Shown here: piece after piece, positions 1-6,288 of the stretch
Layout: each line of letters starts with the position of its first letter
Position numbering within the stretch: the first letter of the stretch is position 1
Source of the DNA: Balneolales bacterium
Lineage (GTDB): Bacteria; Bacteroidota; Rhodothermia; Balneolales; Natronogracilivirgulaceae
Direction: 5' to 3'
Assembly (NCBI GenBank): GCA_007131625.1
Contig: SLQC01000363.1
Span: 1 to 6,288, forward strand
DNA length: 6,288 nucleotides
Program-made: the position numbers and the translations under genes
The notes under the pieces: model-generated
Told to the model about the DNA's origin: nothing
Databases searched by the model: none
The model's input: the letters and a program-made list of their open reading frames with translations, nothing else

Positions 1-406
1 CGATGAATTTTTGGTATCTGCCACTCATTTTATTCTGGAGGCGGAAAAGTATTTTCCGGGCGACTATAAAATCCGTCGGCGTATGCAGGTAACCGAACCG
101 ATGATGGAAGAACCACTGGATCGCATTGCTAAATCGTGCGGTGACGTCAGTAAGCTGGCGGAAGATATGATCACTTTTGTAGGTGTCGTCTTTCACCGTC
201 ATCACAAGGATTACAAAACGGCACTGCTGGCGGCGGCCAATTTGGGCGGGGAAAGCGAGGCTTCCTGTTTCTATCTGGGAAGCCTGCTCGGAGCACTTGG
301 AGGTGAATCGATGCTTCCGTACAACTGGCTTGAAGAGTATGTCGAACGTGACAGGGTTACAGCGGTTCTTGAAAAATTTGAAGAGAATATCAAGGTAGGT
401 GCTTAG
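1..406 (+). CDS. ADP-ribosylglycohydrolase family protein, C-terminal part (5' end outside window)
   Basis: The frame is open from base 2 to a TAG stop at 404-406, so the gene enters from the left and only about 134 residues are visible. Members of the ADP-ribosylglycohydrolase (DraG/ARH) fold are all-helical enzymes that remove ADP-ribose from proteins or small molecules using two metal ions. The visible part matches the family's C-terminal end: a helix, the segment AALAAANLGG-like (here ALLAAANLGG), the metal-site loop, then a Gly-rich helix (LGSLLGALGG), a 'MLPYNW' segment like the usual 'iP..W', and a final amphipathic helix. The loop that is normally GGDTDT reads GGESEA (245-262), so each ligand position is conservatively changed. 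The N-terminal half with the other metal ligands is not visible. The family call rests on recognised pattern, not a search. It could be a diverged or non-catalytic member. No partner in the window points to a specific substrate. Confidence 0.72.
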   Translation, partial: DEFLVSATHFILEAEKYFPGDYKIRRRMQVTEPMMEEPLDRIAKSCGDVSKLAEDMITFVGVVFHRHHKDYKTALLAAANLGGESEASCFYLGSLLGALGGESMLPYNWLEEYVERDRVTAVLEKFEENIKVGA

Positions 407-583
407 CGAATCCCCAGGTGTTGCGGGTTTTCGATAAACATATTGATCACATGTGGCGTCAAAAAATGGCTGTTTTCTGGTATTACGTTTTACAGAACAA
501 TATTCATACACACATTCATTTCTGGTGCATGCCGATGTGAAGGGTAATGCGACCGGGTTCATAGATATACATAACGTCAGATT
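407..583. other. Intergenic spacer before aat
   Basis: This 177-nt gap separates two genes on the same strand. Just after the upstream stop, 407-433 can fold into a weak hairpin (CGAA with TTCG and CCC with GGG, separated by a 2x2 mismatch, 9-nt loop), which could be a poor terminator. I see no convincing -33/-7 Bacteroidota promoter (TTG / TAnnTTTG); TACGTTTT near 484-491 is only a partial match. No RNA gene is recognised. Confidence 0.4.
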
Positions 584-1198
584 GTGACAGGGACATCACA
601 CAAAAAATCGTCTGAACATCTGATACGAACGGAAATCCTCCTGGAAGGATATTCGCAGGGGATTTTTCCCATGGCAAGATCGCGACATGATCCGGAAGTC
701 AAATGGTATACAGCGAACAAACGGGGAATCATTCCGCTTGATCATTTTTGTGTATCGCGAAAAGTTCACCGGAAGATCCACAGCAATATTTTTCGCCGAA
801 CCGTGAATCAGGACTTTCGCAGGGTCATAGAGGGATGTGCCGGACGGGAGTCAACCTGGATCTCGCAGCGAATCATCGATTCGTTTGAAGTGTTGCACAA
901 AAAAGGGTATGCCCATTCGATCGAAATTTACAGGAACGACCGGCTGATAGGCGGCCTGTACGGAGTTGCGTTGCAATCGGCTTTCTTTGCAGAGTCAATG
1001 TTCCAGTTTGAAACGGATGCGGCGAAAATTGCACTTTTCCATTGTCACGACCGGTTAAAGAAAGGGGGGTTCCGGCTCTGGGACGCACAATTTTTTACGC
1101 CGCACCTGGCACAATTCGGCTGCATTGAGATCGATTCAGGAGAGTATGACAAGCTTCTGCAAGAGGCTTTGCGATATCCGGCGAAATTTGATGGCTGA
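584..1198 (+). CDS. aat: Leucyl/phenylalanyl-tRNA--protein transferase (short form)
   Basis: This 204-residue cytoplasmic enzyme transfers Leu or Phe from aminoacyl-tRNA to proteins starting with Arg or Lys, creating N-degrons that ClpS/ClpAP-type machinery recognises. Family hallmarks are in order: YSQGIFPMA (residues 23-31, the 'GIFPW' motif), VIEGCA, TWIS, HAHSIE-like (YAHSIEIY), GGLYGVA, AESMF and DAQFFTPHLAQFG. Glu137 of ESMF and Asp167/Gln169 of DAQ correspond to E. coli Glu156, Asp186 and Gln188, with the same 30-residue spacing. The protein is about 30 residues shorter than E. coli Aat because the N-terminal part ahead of the GIFPW motif (the 'GLLA.GGDL' region) is absent, as in the compact Aat form known from many alphaproteobacteria. 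The start is GTG at 584: an in-frame TAA lies at 572-574, and the next ATG (671) falls inside the GIFPM motif. No Shine-Dalgarno sequence is seen. The gene stands alone, 177 nt after the previous one and converging on the protease operon. Confidence 0.93.
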   Translation: MTGTSHKKSSEHLIRTEILLEGYSQGIFPMARSRHDPEVKWYTANKRGIIPLDHFCVSRKVHRKIHSNIFRRTVNQDFRRVIEGCAGRESTWISQRIIDSFEVLHKKGYAHSIEIYRNDRLIGGLYGVALQSAFFAESMFQFETDAAKIALFHCHDRLKKGGFRLWDAQFFTPHLAQFGCIEIDSGEYDKLLQEALRYPAKFDG

Positions 1199-1351
1199 AC
1201 CGGCTCCTGTATTTCCACATTGTGGGAAACAGGAAATTTCAAGAACCCTGTTTCTCAACCTTTGTTTGAGATCGTTATTTACCCAATTCGCAAGTTCGGC
1301 TTTCTTCCTTGATGCAGGAAGTTTTTCGACTCCCTTTATCAGCTCACTCAT
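1136..1351 (-). CDS. Possible small ORF coupled to the protease gene (doubtful)
   Basis: A 71-codon frame begins with ATG at 1351-1349, overlapping the TGA of the larger minus-strand gene as ATGA, the classical arrangement for translational coupling. The first 35 or so residues are hydrophilic and helix-like (MSELIKGVEKLPASRKK and on), and they fill the otherwise unexplained 1234-1348 gap. Against it: the second half runs through the hairpin at 1206-1233 and antisense over the last 63 nt of aat, its composition there is not protein-like, and I recognise no family. It may be chance. Most likely this stretch is simply the 3' untranslated region of the operon. Confidence 0.13.
   Translation of the reverse strand: MSELIKGVEKLPASRKKAELANWVNNDLKQRLRNRVLEISCFPQCGNTGAGSAIKFRRISQSLLQKLVILS
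1206..1233. terminator. Strong hairpin after aat, between convergent genes
   Basis: Seven nucleotides after the aat stop, CCTGT pairs with ACAGG and TTTCCAC pairs with GTGGGAA. This gives a stem of about 12 bp with one bulged A, one G-T pair and a 3-nt loop. There is no T-run after it on either strand, so it is not a classical intrinsic terminator, but its position fits transcript 3'-end formation or protection. A second, weaker stem (TCTCAA 1253-1258 with TTGAGA 1266-1271) lies between it and the end of the minus-strand operon. Confidence 0.45.
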
Positions 1352-3939
1352 TTGATCACTGTCATTTTGCGCACAGAAACCTGGCTGGCCGCCTCCAGGC
1401 GGTAGAGATAGACACCGCTGCTGATATCACGGTGTAATCGCGCATCAAACTGAACAGAATGGCGGCCTCTGTGCAGTGTCTCGTCAACCAGTTTGGCGAC
1501 CAACCGGCCGGTGATGTCGAACACCTGAAGCCGGACCGTTGTGGTTTCGGGAAGTACAAATGAGATGGTCGTCTCCGGATTAAACGGGTTGGGATAGTTT
1601 TGATTCAGCTCAAATGCCAATGGCTGCTCAGCCGGAGGTTTCGTACCGACCGGCCCCATCACTTGTATGGTATCCATCAGGGGAAATTCACGGACTGCAT
1701 AATTATGTTCATCCAGCTGGAAATTCACTATTTTGAAATGGATTTTCCCCGAGCTACCTGTCTTCAATTGTAGCGTCAACAGGTCATCCGGAGAATTGGA
1801 TGCAGTCTTTATGGAACCGGAGCCGAACGGAACCGAAGAAGCGTAGGCAAGCTTCAATGTGTGAGGAAAATGCGGATCAAATTCATAGACCCAACCTTCT
1901 GAATCGTCCGGCCCGTTGATCGTAATTATATCCAGGAACTCCAGACCCATAGAGCTTACAGGGCTGCCGCCGGGATTTTGTGGTGGATAATCTATTCCAA
2001 GCACAAGATAAAACGAGTTCCACGTGGAATCGGACGCACCCTCAACAGACAGTATCAGATCCATTTCATAATCAGCGATTGCCAGATGATCAATGCGTAA
2101 CGAAGCTGTGACCGTATCGGTCCTTTCTTCACGCGGGCTCAGTTTGGCGACAGGGTAGACGGTCCCCCCATCGTCTGCTACTTTATAAAATCGATCCCAT
2201 TTCGGAGCTTTTCCCGAACCGGAAGTATCAACCGGGAACGGGGAATCATCACCATCCAAATGTCGATAAAGTAATGCGGCATCATAATGACTAATCTCAC
2301 CAATTCCACTCAGATCACCGATATACCGGTCAAAAATAGTTGCCAAACCCGGATTCAATTTGTATGCCAACATACCGAGGGCATCCTCTTCCGTCAATTT
2401 GTCGTCTTTTGTGATATCCCCATACACCCATAACTGATCATGCTCAATAGCTTCACCGACCCCGGCAAAGAGTTGTTGGTTCACGGGAATCTGGTTGTTG
2501 CTGTTTACGGTGACCAGCCCCATCCATTTCAGCTCATTCCAATCGAACGGCATACGATACTTTTGCGGGTTTGCCGACGATGAGGGGATCACAAACTCCT
2601 GAATTTCCCCGCTTTTGGTCTTCGCCAATACCCCAACTCCTAATCCAAGACTGTCTTTGAACAATGCAAGAGCTGCCTGACCCTCCGCGCCAATCTCATC
2701 AGCTGAAAACTCAAAAAATCGCGCCGCTCGTGTCGGAGTTTCGACCACTTTATCAGGAAATTCCGGTAGCGAATCGTACCGGACAAAGAAATTGGCAGGT
2801 GGGTAAAACTCCTGTTCGGAAAAACCATAATAATTCGAAGAATTCTGACCGAAATTACCACCATCGTTCGATGTGTATTGGGTCGGTGCCATATGCCATA
2901 AATAGTTTCGGATGAGCGCCGATTCAAAATTGTCCCCCCGGCCGATCAGTTCCAGTTCCGTACTCATCGCCTCGTCAAAAAGAAGCAGGTGATCATTATG
3001 GATATGATTCCATACCTTCACCCAGAAATCTATTCCGAAATACTCGAGGTAGAAGAGCATCCAAGTAACATGGTTGTAGGAGTCAAGCCAGTTTGAAGCC
3101 GGGATACTGTACTCCGGTGAATGGAATATCGAGCTGCTTTTATAGATATAATTGTAATAATCGTTCACATCGGGATGAACGATATTTTCCATCATGGTGG
3201 CATCCATCTCAAGCCGTGACGGATTTCCCGCATCTCCTTGCATACAGTTGGTGGCATATTGAATGACATGCTTGAATTCATGAGCAATAGTCGTCATCAG
3301 CGCTCCAAGCCGGTTGTCTTCGAGATCGTTTTCAGGAAAACCGTCAAAATTTCTATGTACTACAAACTCAAAAGGTCTTTGCTTAACAAAAGTTCCATAA
3401 AATCCAAACTCACGATACCGAATCGTGATTACCGTATCCTGCCATTCCCCGTTCCCGATCCGGTTTCTGCACTCTTGTTCACCCTGATGCACGGTCGGGT
3501 CCACAAATCCGAGCGTTTCAACCTGATAACGGTATGACGAATCAGCATAAATCGCCGTCTGAATTACATAATCGGGAATTACCGAATCCGGATCTATACT
3601 ATAGGTTGCGGGGATCGAATCGGGACCTTCTGTCGTGTATAAAATCCGGAATTTACCTGATTCGGACTCATACTCTTCAAGTTCCGGTTTATCACCCGGT
3701 GCGGCAAGCAGCTGCTTCATGCGGTTTCGGGTTGCCGGTGCCAAGTCATCGCCAGCTTCATCGTACATCTGGTGATAGGGCAGCAGGCATCGCCCGGGTG
3801 AAACCTCTGAGGTGATCTGCATCTCCACATCATCACCAAAACGCTGCTCCAGATGCTCAATCATAGTATGGCGGTCCGGTTGCGCAACGCCCAAATCTGC
3901 CGATAGGATGCAGCAAGTCAGTAACAATGTGAATCTCAT
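1348..3939 (-). CDS. Secreted HExxH zinc metalloprotease-like protein with dockerin, cohesin-like and T9SS sorting domains
   Basis: This 863-residue protein is probably exported by Sec and then T9SS. Residues 1-20 are a signal peptide (MRFTLLLTCC..., likely cut after GVA). Next comes an N-terminal region (C51, IPDYV from 121) like that of putative metalloproteases I know as the MXAN_6640 family. HEFKH (220-224) is followed after 19 residues by Glu244 in EMDATMMEN, the thermolysin-type spacing, so His220, His224 and Glu244 are the expected zinc ligands and Glu221 the catalytic base. A dockerin-like pair follows: DITKDDKLTEED (508-519) fits the Ca loop, while DLSGIGEISHYD (542-553) has Ile at position 5. 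Residues about 600-760 look like a cohesin-type beta-sandwich. The last 83 residues (NYPNPFNP at 781, GRLVAKL, SSGVYLYRL) are the T9SS domain. ATG at 3939 is preferred because it starts the signal peptide directly; a TTG nine codons upstream (3966) would put FRGYYLIF ahead of it. The substrate is unknown. Confidence 0.85.
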   Translation of the reverse strand: MRFTLLLTCCILSADLGVAQPDRHTMIEHLEQRFGDDVEMQITSEVSPGRCLLPYHQMYDEAGDDLAPATRNRMKQLLAAPGDKPELEEYESESGKFRILYTTEGPDSIPATYSIDPDSVIPDYVIQTAIYADSSYRYQVETLGFVDPTVHQGEQECRNRIGNGEWQDTVITIRYREFGFYGTFVKQRPFEFVVHRNFDGFPENDLEDNRLGALMTTIAHEFKHVIQYATNCMQGDAGNPSRLEMDATMMENIVHPDVNDYYNYIYKSSSIFHSPEYSIPASNWLDSYNHVTWMLFYLEYFGIDFWVKVWNHIHNDHLLLFDEAMSTELELIGRGDNFESALIRNYLWHMAPTQYTSNDGGNFGQNSSNYYGFSEQEFYPPANFFVRYDSLPEFPDKVVETPTRAARFFEFSADEIGAEGQAALALFKDSLGLGVGVLAKTKSGEIQEFVIPSSSANPQKYRMPFDWNELKWMGLVTVNSNNQIPVNQQLFAGVGEAIEHDQLWVYGDITKDDKLTEEDALGMLAYKLNPGLATIFDRYIGDLSGIGEISHYDAALLYRHLDGDDSPFPVDTSGSGKAPKWDRFYKVADDGGTVYPVAKLSPREERTDTVTASLRIDHLAIADYEMDLILSVEGASDSTWNSFYLVLGIDYPPQNPGGSPVSSMGLEFLDIITINGPDDSEGWVYEFDPHFPHTLKLAYASSVPFGSGSIKTASNSPDDLLTLQLKTGSSGKIHFKIVNFQLDEHNYAVREFPLMDTIQVMGPVGTKPPAEQPLAFELNQNYPNPFNPETTISFVLPETTTVRLQVFDITGRLVAKLVDETLHRGRHSVQFDARLHRDISSGVYLYRLEAASQVSVRKMTVIK

Positions 3940-3981
3940 GAAAATCAAATAATATCCGCGGAACAATGCAAGAGTACCATA

Positions 3982-5949
3982 TTACCTTATTAACGTCATT
4001 TTTCCTGTTTCTTGTACATTTCCTGCACGCATCCGGTAAATATAAACGCCGCTTGCCAGTCCTTCCGCTGAAAACGGCACAGAATAGCGGCCTGGTTCCA
4101 CAACTCGATCAAACATCCGGTCGACCTCCCGGCCTGTTATGTCGTAAACAATCAGGGTCACCCGTTCTGATTCAGGTACACTGAAAGTGATGGTCGTACC
4201 CGGTTGACCGGATGTCCCTGAAAACGGATTAGGGTAATTGGGTTCCAGAGTGGCGACTTCCGGAATGCTGATAATTTCCATTTCCAACGTATAGGTTATC
4301 GGTTCTTCAGAGTTTGCATTGACTATGGTTACAATAAACGAGTCAAGTTCCACTGCGGAAAATGGCGAGGTAGCTTCGAAAGTACCGTTAACGCTGTTGA
4401 TTCCACCGGCACCGGTTGTAACGATCCATTCTGCAAATGTGCCATCCCGGCGATATCCCAATAAACCTACCGCCAGATGATCGTGATCATGTGAAGCCGA
4501 AATAGAGACCGGCCCGATCTGACCTGGTCCGGGTGAGAACATCCGGTATGTTCCTGACATTCGTTCCAATTGCCCGGTATCCCTATAATCTTCCGGTACA
4601 AAATCGTGACTTTGTTCCATAATTGCATCAGGGTATGCGTGTGATTCGATGAATCCGTATCCCGGAATGGTTCTTGATCCTGAAGTTGCATGCCAGAGGT
4701 TGTTGCGTGCAAATAATTCCACAAAAAGTTTTTCGCGGCTTTCGATGAAGGTTATACCGGCCGGAGTGAAAGGGTTAGTCTCGGCAGAGGCCGCTTCCAA
4801 AGGGGCTGTTTTTGACATGGCTGCTTCTGATGTGACAAGTCCAGAAGGGAAAGCTTGTTTCATGGCGTTGACCATCAGGACTATATGGTCGTCCCGGATT
4901 TCCCGCCAGGTGTCTACCCAGTACGACATTCCGAGAAATTCAGCATAAAAAAGCATCCAGGTGACGTGACTGTAAGCGACAGGAGTTGACCGTCGAGGAT
5001 TGCCGAATATGCCGTTCGTCCCGCCGATGTAGTTGTAGTAATCATTGACCTGCGGGTAAACGATATTCTCCATCATGGTTGCATCCATCTCGACCCAGTT
5101 GAACGATCCTGCATTACCACGCCATCGGTTTGTTGCAAACTGAATCGCGTGTTTTAATTCATGGGCTATGGTTACTTTCAAGGCACCGAGTTGATGACCG
5201 TCGGGGTCGTCGTTCGGAGGAAAGTTGAAAAAGGTATTGTGCACGACGATGCGTATGGTTTCTCCGTCAACTACTGTATAGCCATAGGTTTGCGGACCGG
5301 TGTATTGAATCCATATGGCTAAGGATTCATCCGCCACCGGATCTTCAAAGCCGAGCTCATCCACCTGTATATCCCAGGATTCATCGGCATATTCAGCCGC
5401 ATTTTCCACATAATCCGGTATCCCGGAATTGTTTGAGTCATCCGGTGGTACAGCATTATCACCGTCGCGATAAAAATATAGGCGAAACCTGCCCGATGGC
5501 GACTCGATCATTTCAGCAGTCTGTAAGTCGAATTGAAGCAGTTCATCAATCTTCCGGCGGATTTCCGGATCAATCCGGTCGTGGTACTCATCGTAAAGTA
5601 AAAGATAGGGGGTCAGACATTTAACACCGTCATCGTGAAATTTATCACCATTCTGTACTGCCGCCACCTCCGCATAGCCGGTTGATGCCGAATCTGTTAT
5701 GACTTCCAATAATGTCTCGATCAACAATTCCGGCAGGGTGCTTGACGATATCGCTGATCGATTCGGGAAACGATCTGTTGAACTATCTATTGAGAGATCT
5801 TTTAAATTATCCGTTAATTGATCGTCGATTGTAATTATATCTGATCGGTTTTTGCTGCCGTGGCGATCCGGTTGTTCGGATATCACGAACCCGTAGCTGC
5901 CGGTCGCCATAAGGGTGGCAAGTAAGATTGCCAATATACTCCGCAACAT
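3982..5949 (-). CDS. Secreted HExxH zinc metalloprotease-like protein with T9SS sorting domain (paralogue of the downstream gene)
   Basis: This 655-residue protein is the first gene of the minus-strand pair. Residues 1-20 form a clear signal peptide (MLRSILAILLATLMATGSYG). A linker of about 85 residues, rich in Ser/Asp/Ile, precedes the conserved block starting at C111 (CLTPY), GIPDYVENA (176-184) and ELGFEDP. HELKH (263-267) and Glu287 in EMDATMMEN give HExxH-x19-E, as in gluzincins such as thermolysin; the following VNDYYNYI and HVTWMLFY blocks are shared almost word for word with the paralogue. A Ser/Ala-rich stretch near 375-405 is an insertion relative to it. The T9SS type A domain starts at NYPNPF (571) and ends KMTLIR; its first loop carries an insertion (SGTSGQPG) where the usual NP-E-T sits. 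Dockerin and cohesin-like modules are absent. The start is ATG at 5949 without a visible Shine-Dalgarno. The 42-nt gap to the next gene's ATG suggests co-transcription. Proteolysis is inferred from the motif; the substrate cannot be told. Confidence 0.85.
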   Translation of the reverse strand: MLRSILAILLATLMATGSYGFVISEQPDRHGSKNRSDIITIDDQLTDNLKDLSIDSSTDRFPNRSAISSSTLPELLIETLLEVITDSASTGYAEVAAVQNGDKFHDDGVKCLTPYLLLYDEYHDRIDPEIRRKIDELLQFDLQTAEMIESPSGRFRLYFYRDGDNAVPPDDSNNSGIPDYVENAAEYADESWDIQVDELGFEDPVADESLAIWIQYTGPQTYGYTVVDGETIRIVVHNTFFNFPPNDDPDGHQLGALKVTIAHELKHAIQFATNRWRGNAGSFNWVEMDATMMENIVYPQVNDYYNYIGGTNGIFGNPRRSTPVAYSHVTWMLFYAEFLGMSYWVDTWREIRDDHIVLMVNAMKQAFPSGLVTSEAAMSKTAPLEAASAETNPFTPAGITFIESREKLFVELFARNNLWHATSGSRTIPGYGFIESHAYPDAIMEQSHDFVPEDYRDTGQLERMSGTYRMFSPGPGQIGPVSISASHDHDHLAVGLLGYRRDGTFAEWIVTTGAGGINSVNGTFEATSPFSAVELDSFIVTIVNANSEEPITYTLEMEIISIPEVATLEPNYPNPFSGTSGQPGTTITFSVPESERVTLIVYDITGREVDRMFDRVVEPGRYSVPFSAEGLASGVYIYRMRAGNVQETGKMTLIR

Positions 5950-6006
5950 AAAAGAAATCTGATCTGTTCTCGTTTAAAGAAGTTACCAAACCGAAAGGAA
6001 CGTTTT

Positions 6007-6143
6007 CATCTGTTTATTTTTTTTATTTCTTAAGGACAGATGTAATGTCCATGACGGAAATAATCATGCTCCTGTGTGTCAAAATGGCTGGTCTGTCATG
6101 GCCATTTCATCTGATTAATATGTCATATTTTTTATGTCAGATG
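6007..6143. repeat. Symmetric array of four CATCTG/CAGATG boxes
   Basis: CATCTG occurs at 6007-6012 and 6108-6113, and CAGATG at 6037-6042 and 6138-6143. Each outer pair has the form CATCTGW-N22-WCAGATG, once with T...A (6007-6042) and once with A...T (6108-6143), with A/T-rich interiors. The two pairs are 101 nt apart and all four boxes are mirror-symmetric about 6075, the centre of the hairpin at 6037-6113. A fifth CATCTG lies at 6222-6227. The box spacing of 30 nt (about three helical turns) would suit a dimeric DNA-binding protein, but no regulator gene is visible. Confidence 0.6.
6037..6113. repeat. 22-bp imperfect inverted repeat (long hairpin)
   Basis: The arms are 6037-6058 and 6092-6113, separated by 33 nt. 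Nineteen of 22 positions pair by Watson-Crick rules, one more is G-T, and two are mismatched. The arms begin and end with CAGATG/CATCTG and contain TCCATGAC/GTCATGGC. No T-run follows directly on either strand, so a terminator is unlikely. It may be a palindromic repeat element, a structured 5' region or RNA, or a large operator. It lies 88 nt or more upstream of the protease operon start codon. Confidence 0.7.
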
Positions 6144-6288
6144 GAGCATCCATGTGTTTAATCATGTATCTGTGGGCCAGAAATCTCAGTCGTGGATGTT
6201 TCAAATACGCGTTTCAATGGGCATCTGGAATAGATGGATTTGTAGTTATATTAGCTGATGGCCAACGGACCAGGTGACTCTGAATGCA

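Larger units (their letters stand above)
6007..6186. repeat. Degenerate direct repeat, about 100-bp unit, two copies
   Basis: Copy 1 starts at 6007 and copy 2 at 6108. Shared in the same order are CATCTGWTTA, a T-rich stretch, CAGATG at +30, TCCATG at +41, and TAATCATGnnnCTGTG (6061-6076 and 6159-6174, a 3-nt gap having shifted the offset to 98). The first 36 positions agree at 24 by my count. Beyond about 6186 the similarity fades. This looks like an old tandem duplication of a non-coding element. Confidence 0.5.
5950..6288. other. Non-coding region upstream of the protease operon
   Basis: These 339 nt show no convincing gene on either strand. They must hold the promoter of the minus-strand operon, but I cannot identify a -33/-7 pair with confidence. 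Directly upstream of the ATG at 5949 the minus strand is A/T-rich, without a ribosome binding site. The part from 6007 to about 6180 holds the repeat structures listed separately. The last 60 nt could contain the start of a rightward gene (ATG at 6258, open for 10 codons to the edge), but this is too short to judge. Confidence 0.6.

Noticed and set aside
451..540. A 29-residue frame in the spacer before aat (MWRQKMAVFWYYV...).
   Set aside because: It is short, has no ribosome binding site, and has an unusual Trp/His/Met-rich composition; most likely chance.
1206..1233. Classical intrinsic terminator.
   Set aside because: The stem is strong but no T-run follows on either strand, so it is kept only as a likely 3'-end hairpin.
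3232..3821. Rightward frames of 90-100 codons opposite the protease gene.
   Set aside because: They lie wholly antisense to a well-supported gene with recognised motifs and have no family signal of their own.
3880..3939. Lipoprotein signal in the downstream protease (LLTCC near its N-terminus).
   Set aside because: The residue before Cys is Thr, which does not fit a lipobox, and a better signal peptidase I site follows at GVA-Q. The T9SS domain also argues for the ordinary route.
3940..3966. TTG start nine codons upstream for the downstream protease.
   Set aside because: It would add FRGYYLIF before a complete signal peptide that already begins with MR; ATG at 3939 is simpler. Not excluded.
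6007..6186. CRISPR array.
   Set aside because: There are only two degenerate copies with no conserved short repeat and unique spacers of regular length, and no cas gene nearby.
6134..6277. A 47-residue frame at the right edge (MSDGASMCLIMYLW...).
   Set aside because: It starts inside the symmetric repeat, is rich in Cys, Trp and Met, and matches no family I know; probably not coding.

Overview
The window (6288 nt, middling GC) looks like part of a chromosome from the Bacteroidota/FCB group. Two large secreted proteins end in the type IX secretion (T9SS) C-terminal sorting domain of the NYPNPF type, and no start codon here has a clear Shine-Dalgarno sequence, which is common in that group. 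The NYPNPFNP flavour of the sorting domain is frequent in Balneolota, Rhodothermota, Ignavibacteria and related candidate phyla. I cannot place the organism more precisely.

Left side, + strand: the 3' part of an ADP-ribosylglycohydrolase-family gene (1-406) is cut by the window edge. A 177-nt spacer follows, then aat (584-1198), which encodes a short-form leucyl/phenylalanyl-tRNA-protein transferase of the N-end rule. A strong hairpin lies 7 nt after the aat stop, where aat converges with the minus-strand genes.

Centre and right, - strand: two tandem paralogous genes, transcribed right to left and 42 nt apart, encode exported zinc-metalloprotease-like proteins (3982-5949, then 1348-3939). 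Both carry a signal peptide, a GIPDYV-type N-terminal region, HExxH-x19-E and the T9SS domain. The downstream copy has an extra dockerin-like module and a probable cohesin-like beta-sandwich before the sorting domain; the upstream copy lacks both. They probably form one operon that delivers two related enzymes to the cell surface or outside the cell.

Right edge: 5950-6288 has no convincing gene. It contains a highly symmetric repeat structure upstream of the protease operon. There are four CATCTG/CAGATG boxes with exact two-fold symmetry about position 6075, a 22-bp imperfect stem (19 Watson-Crick pairs plus one G-T), and a degenerate direct repeat of about 100 bp. This is the least explained part of the window. 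The rest is fairly ordinary housekeeping and secreted-protein content, and I see no multi-gene system that is clearly new.
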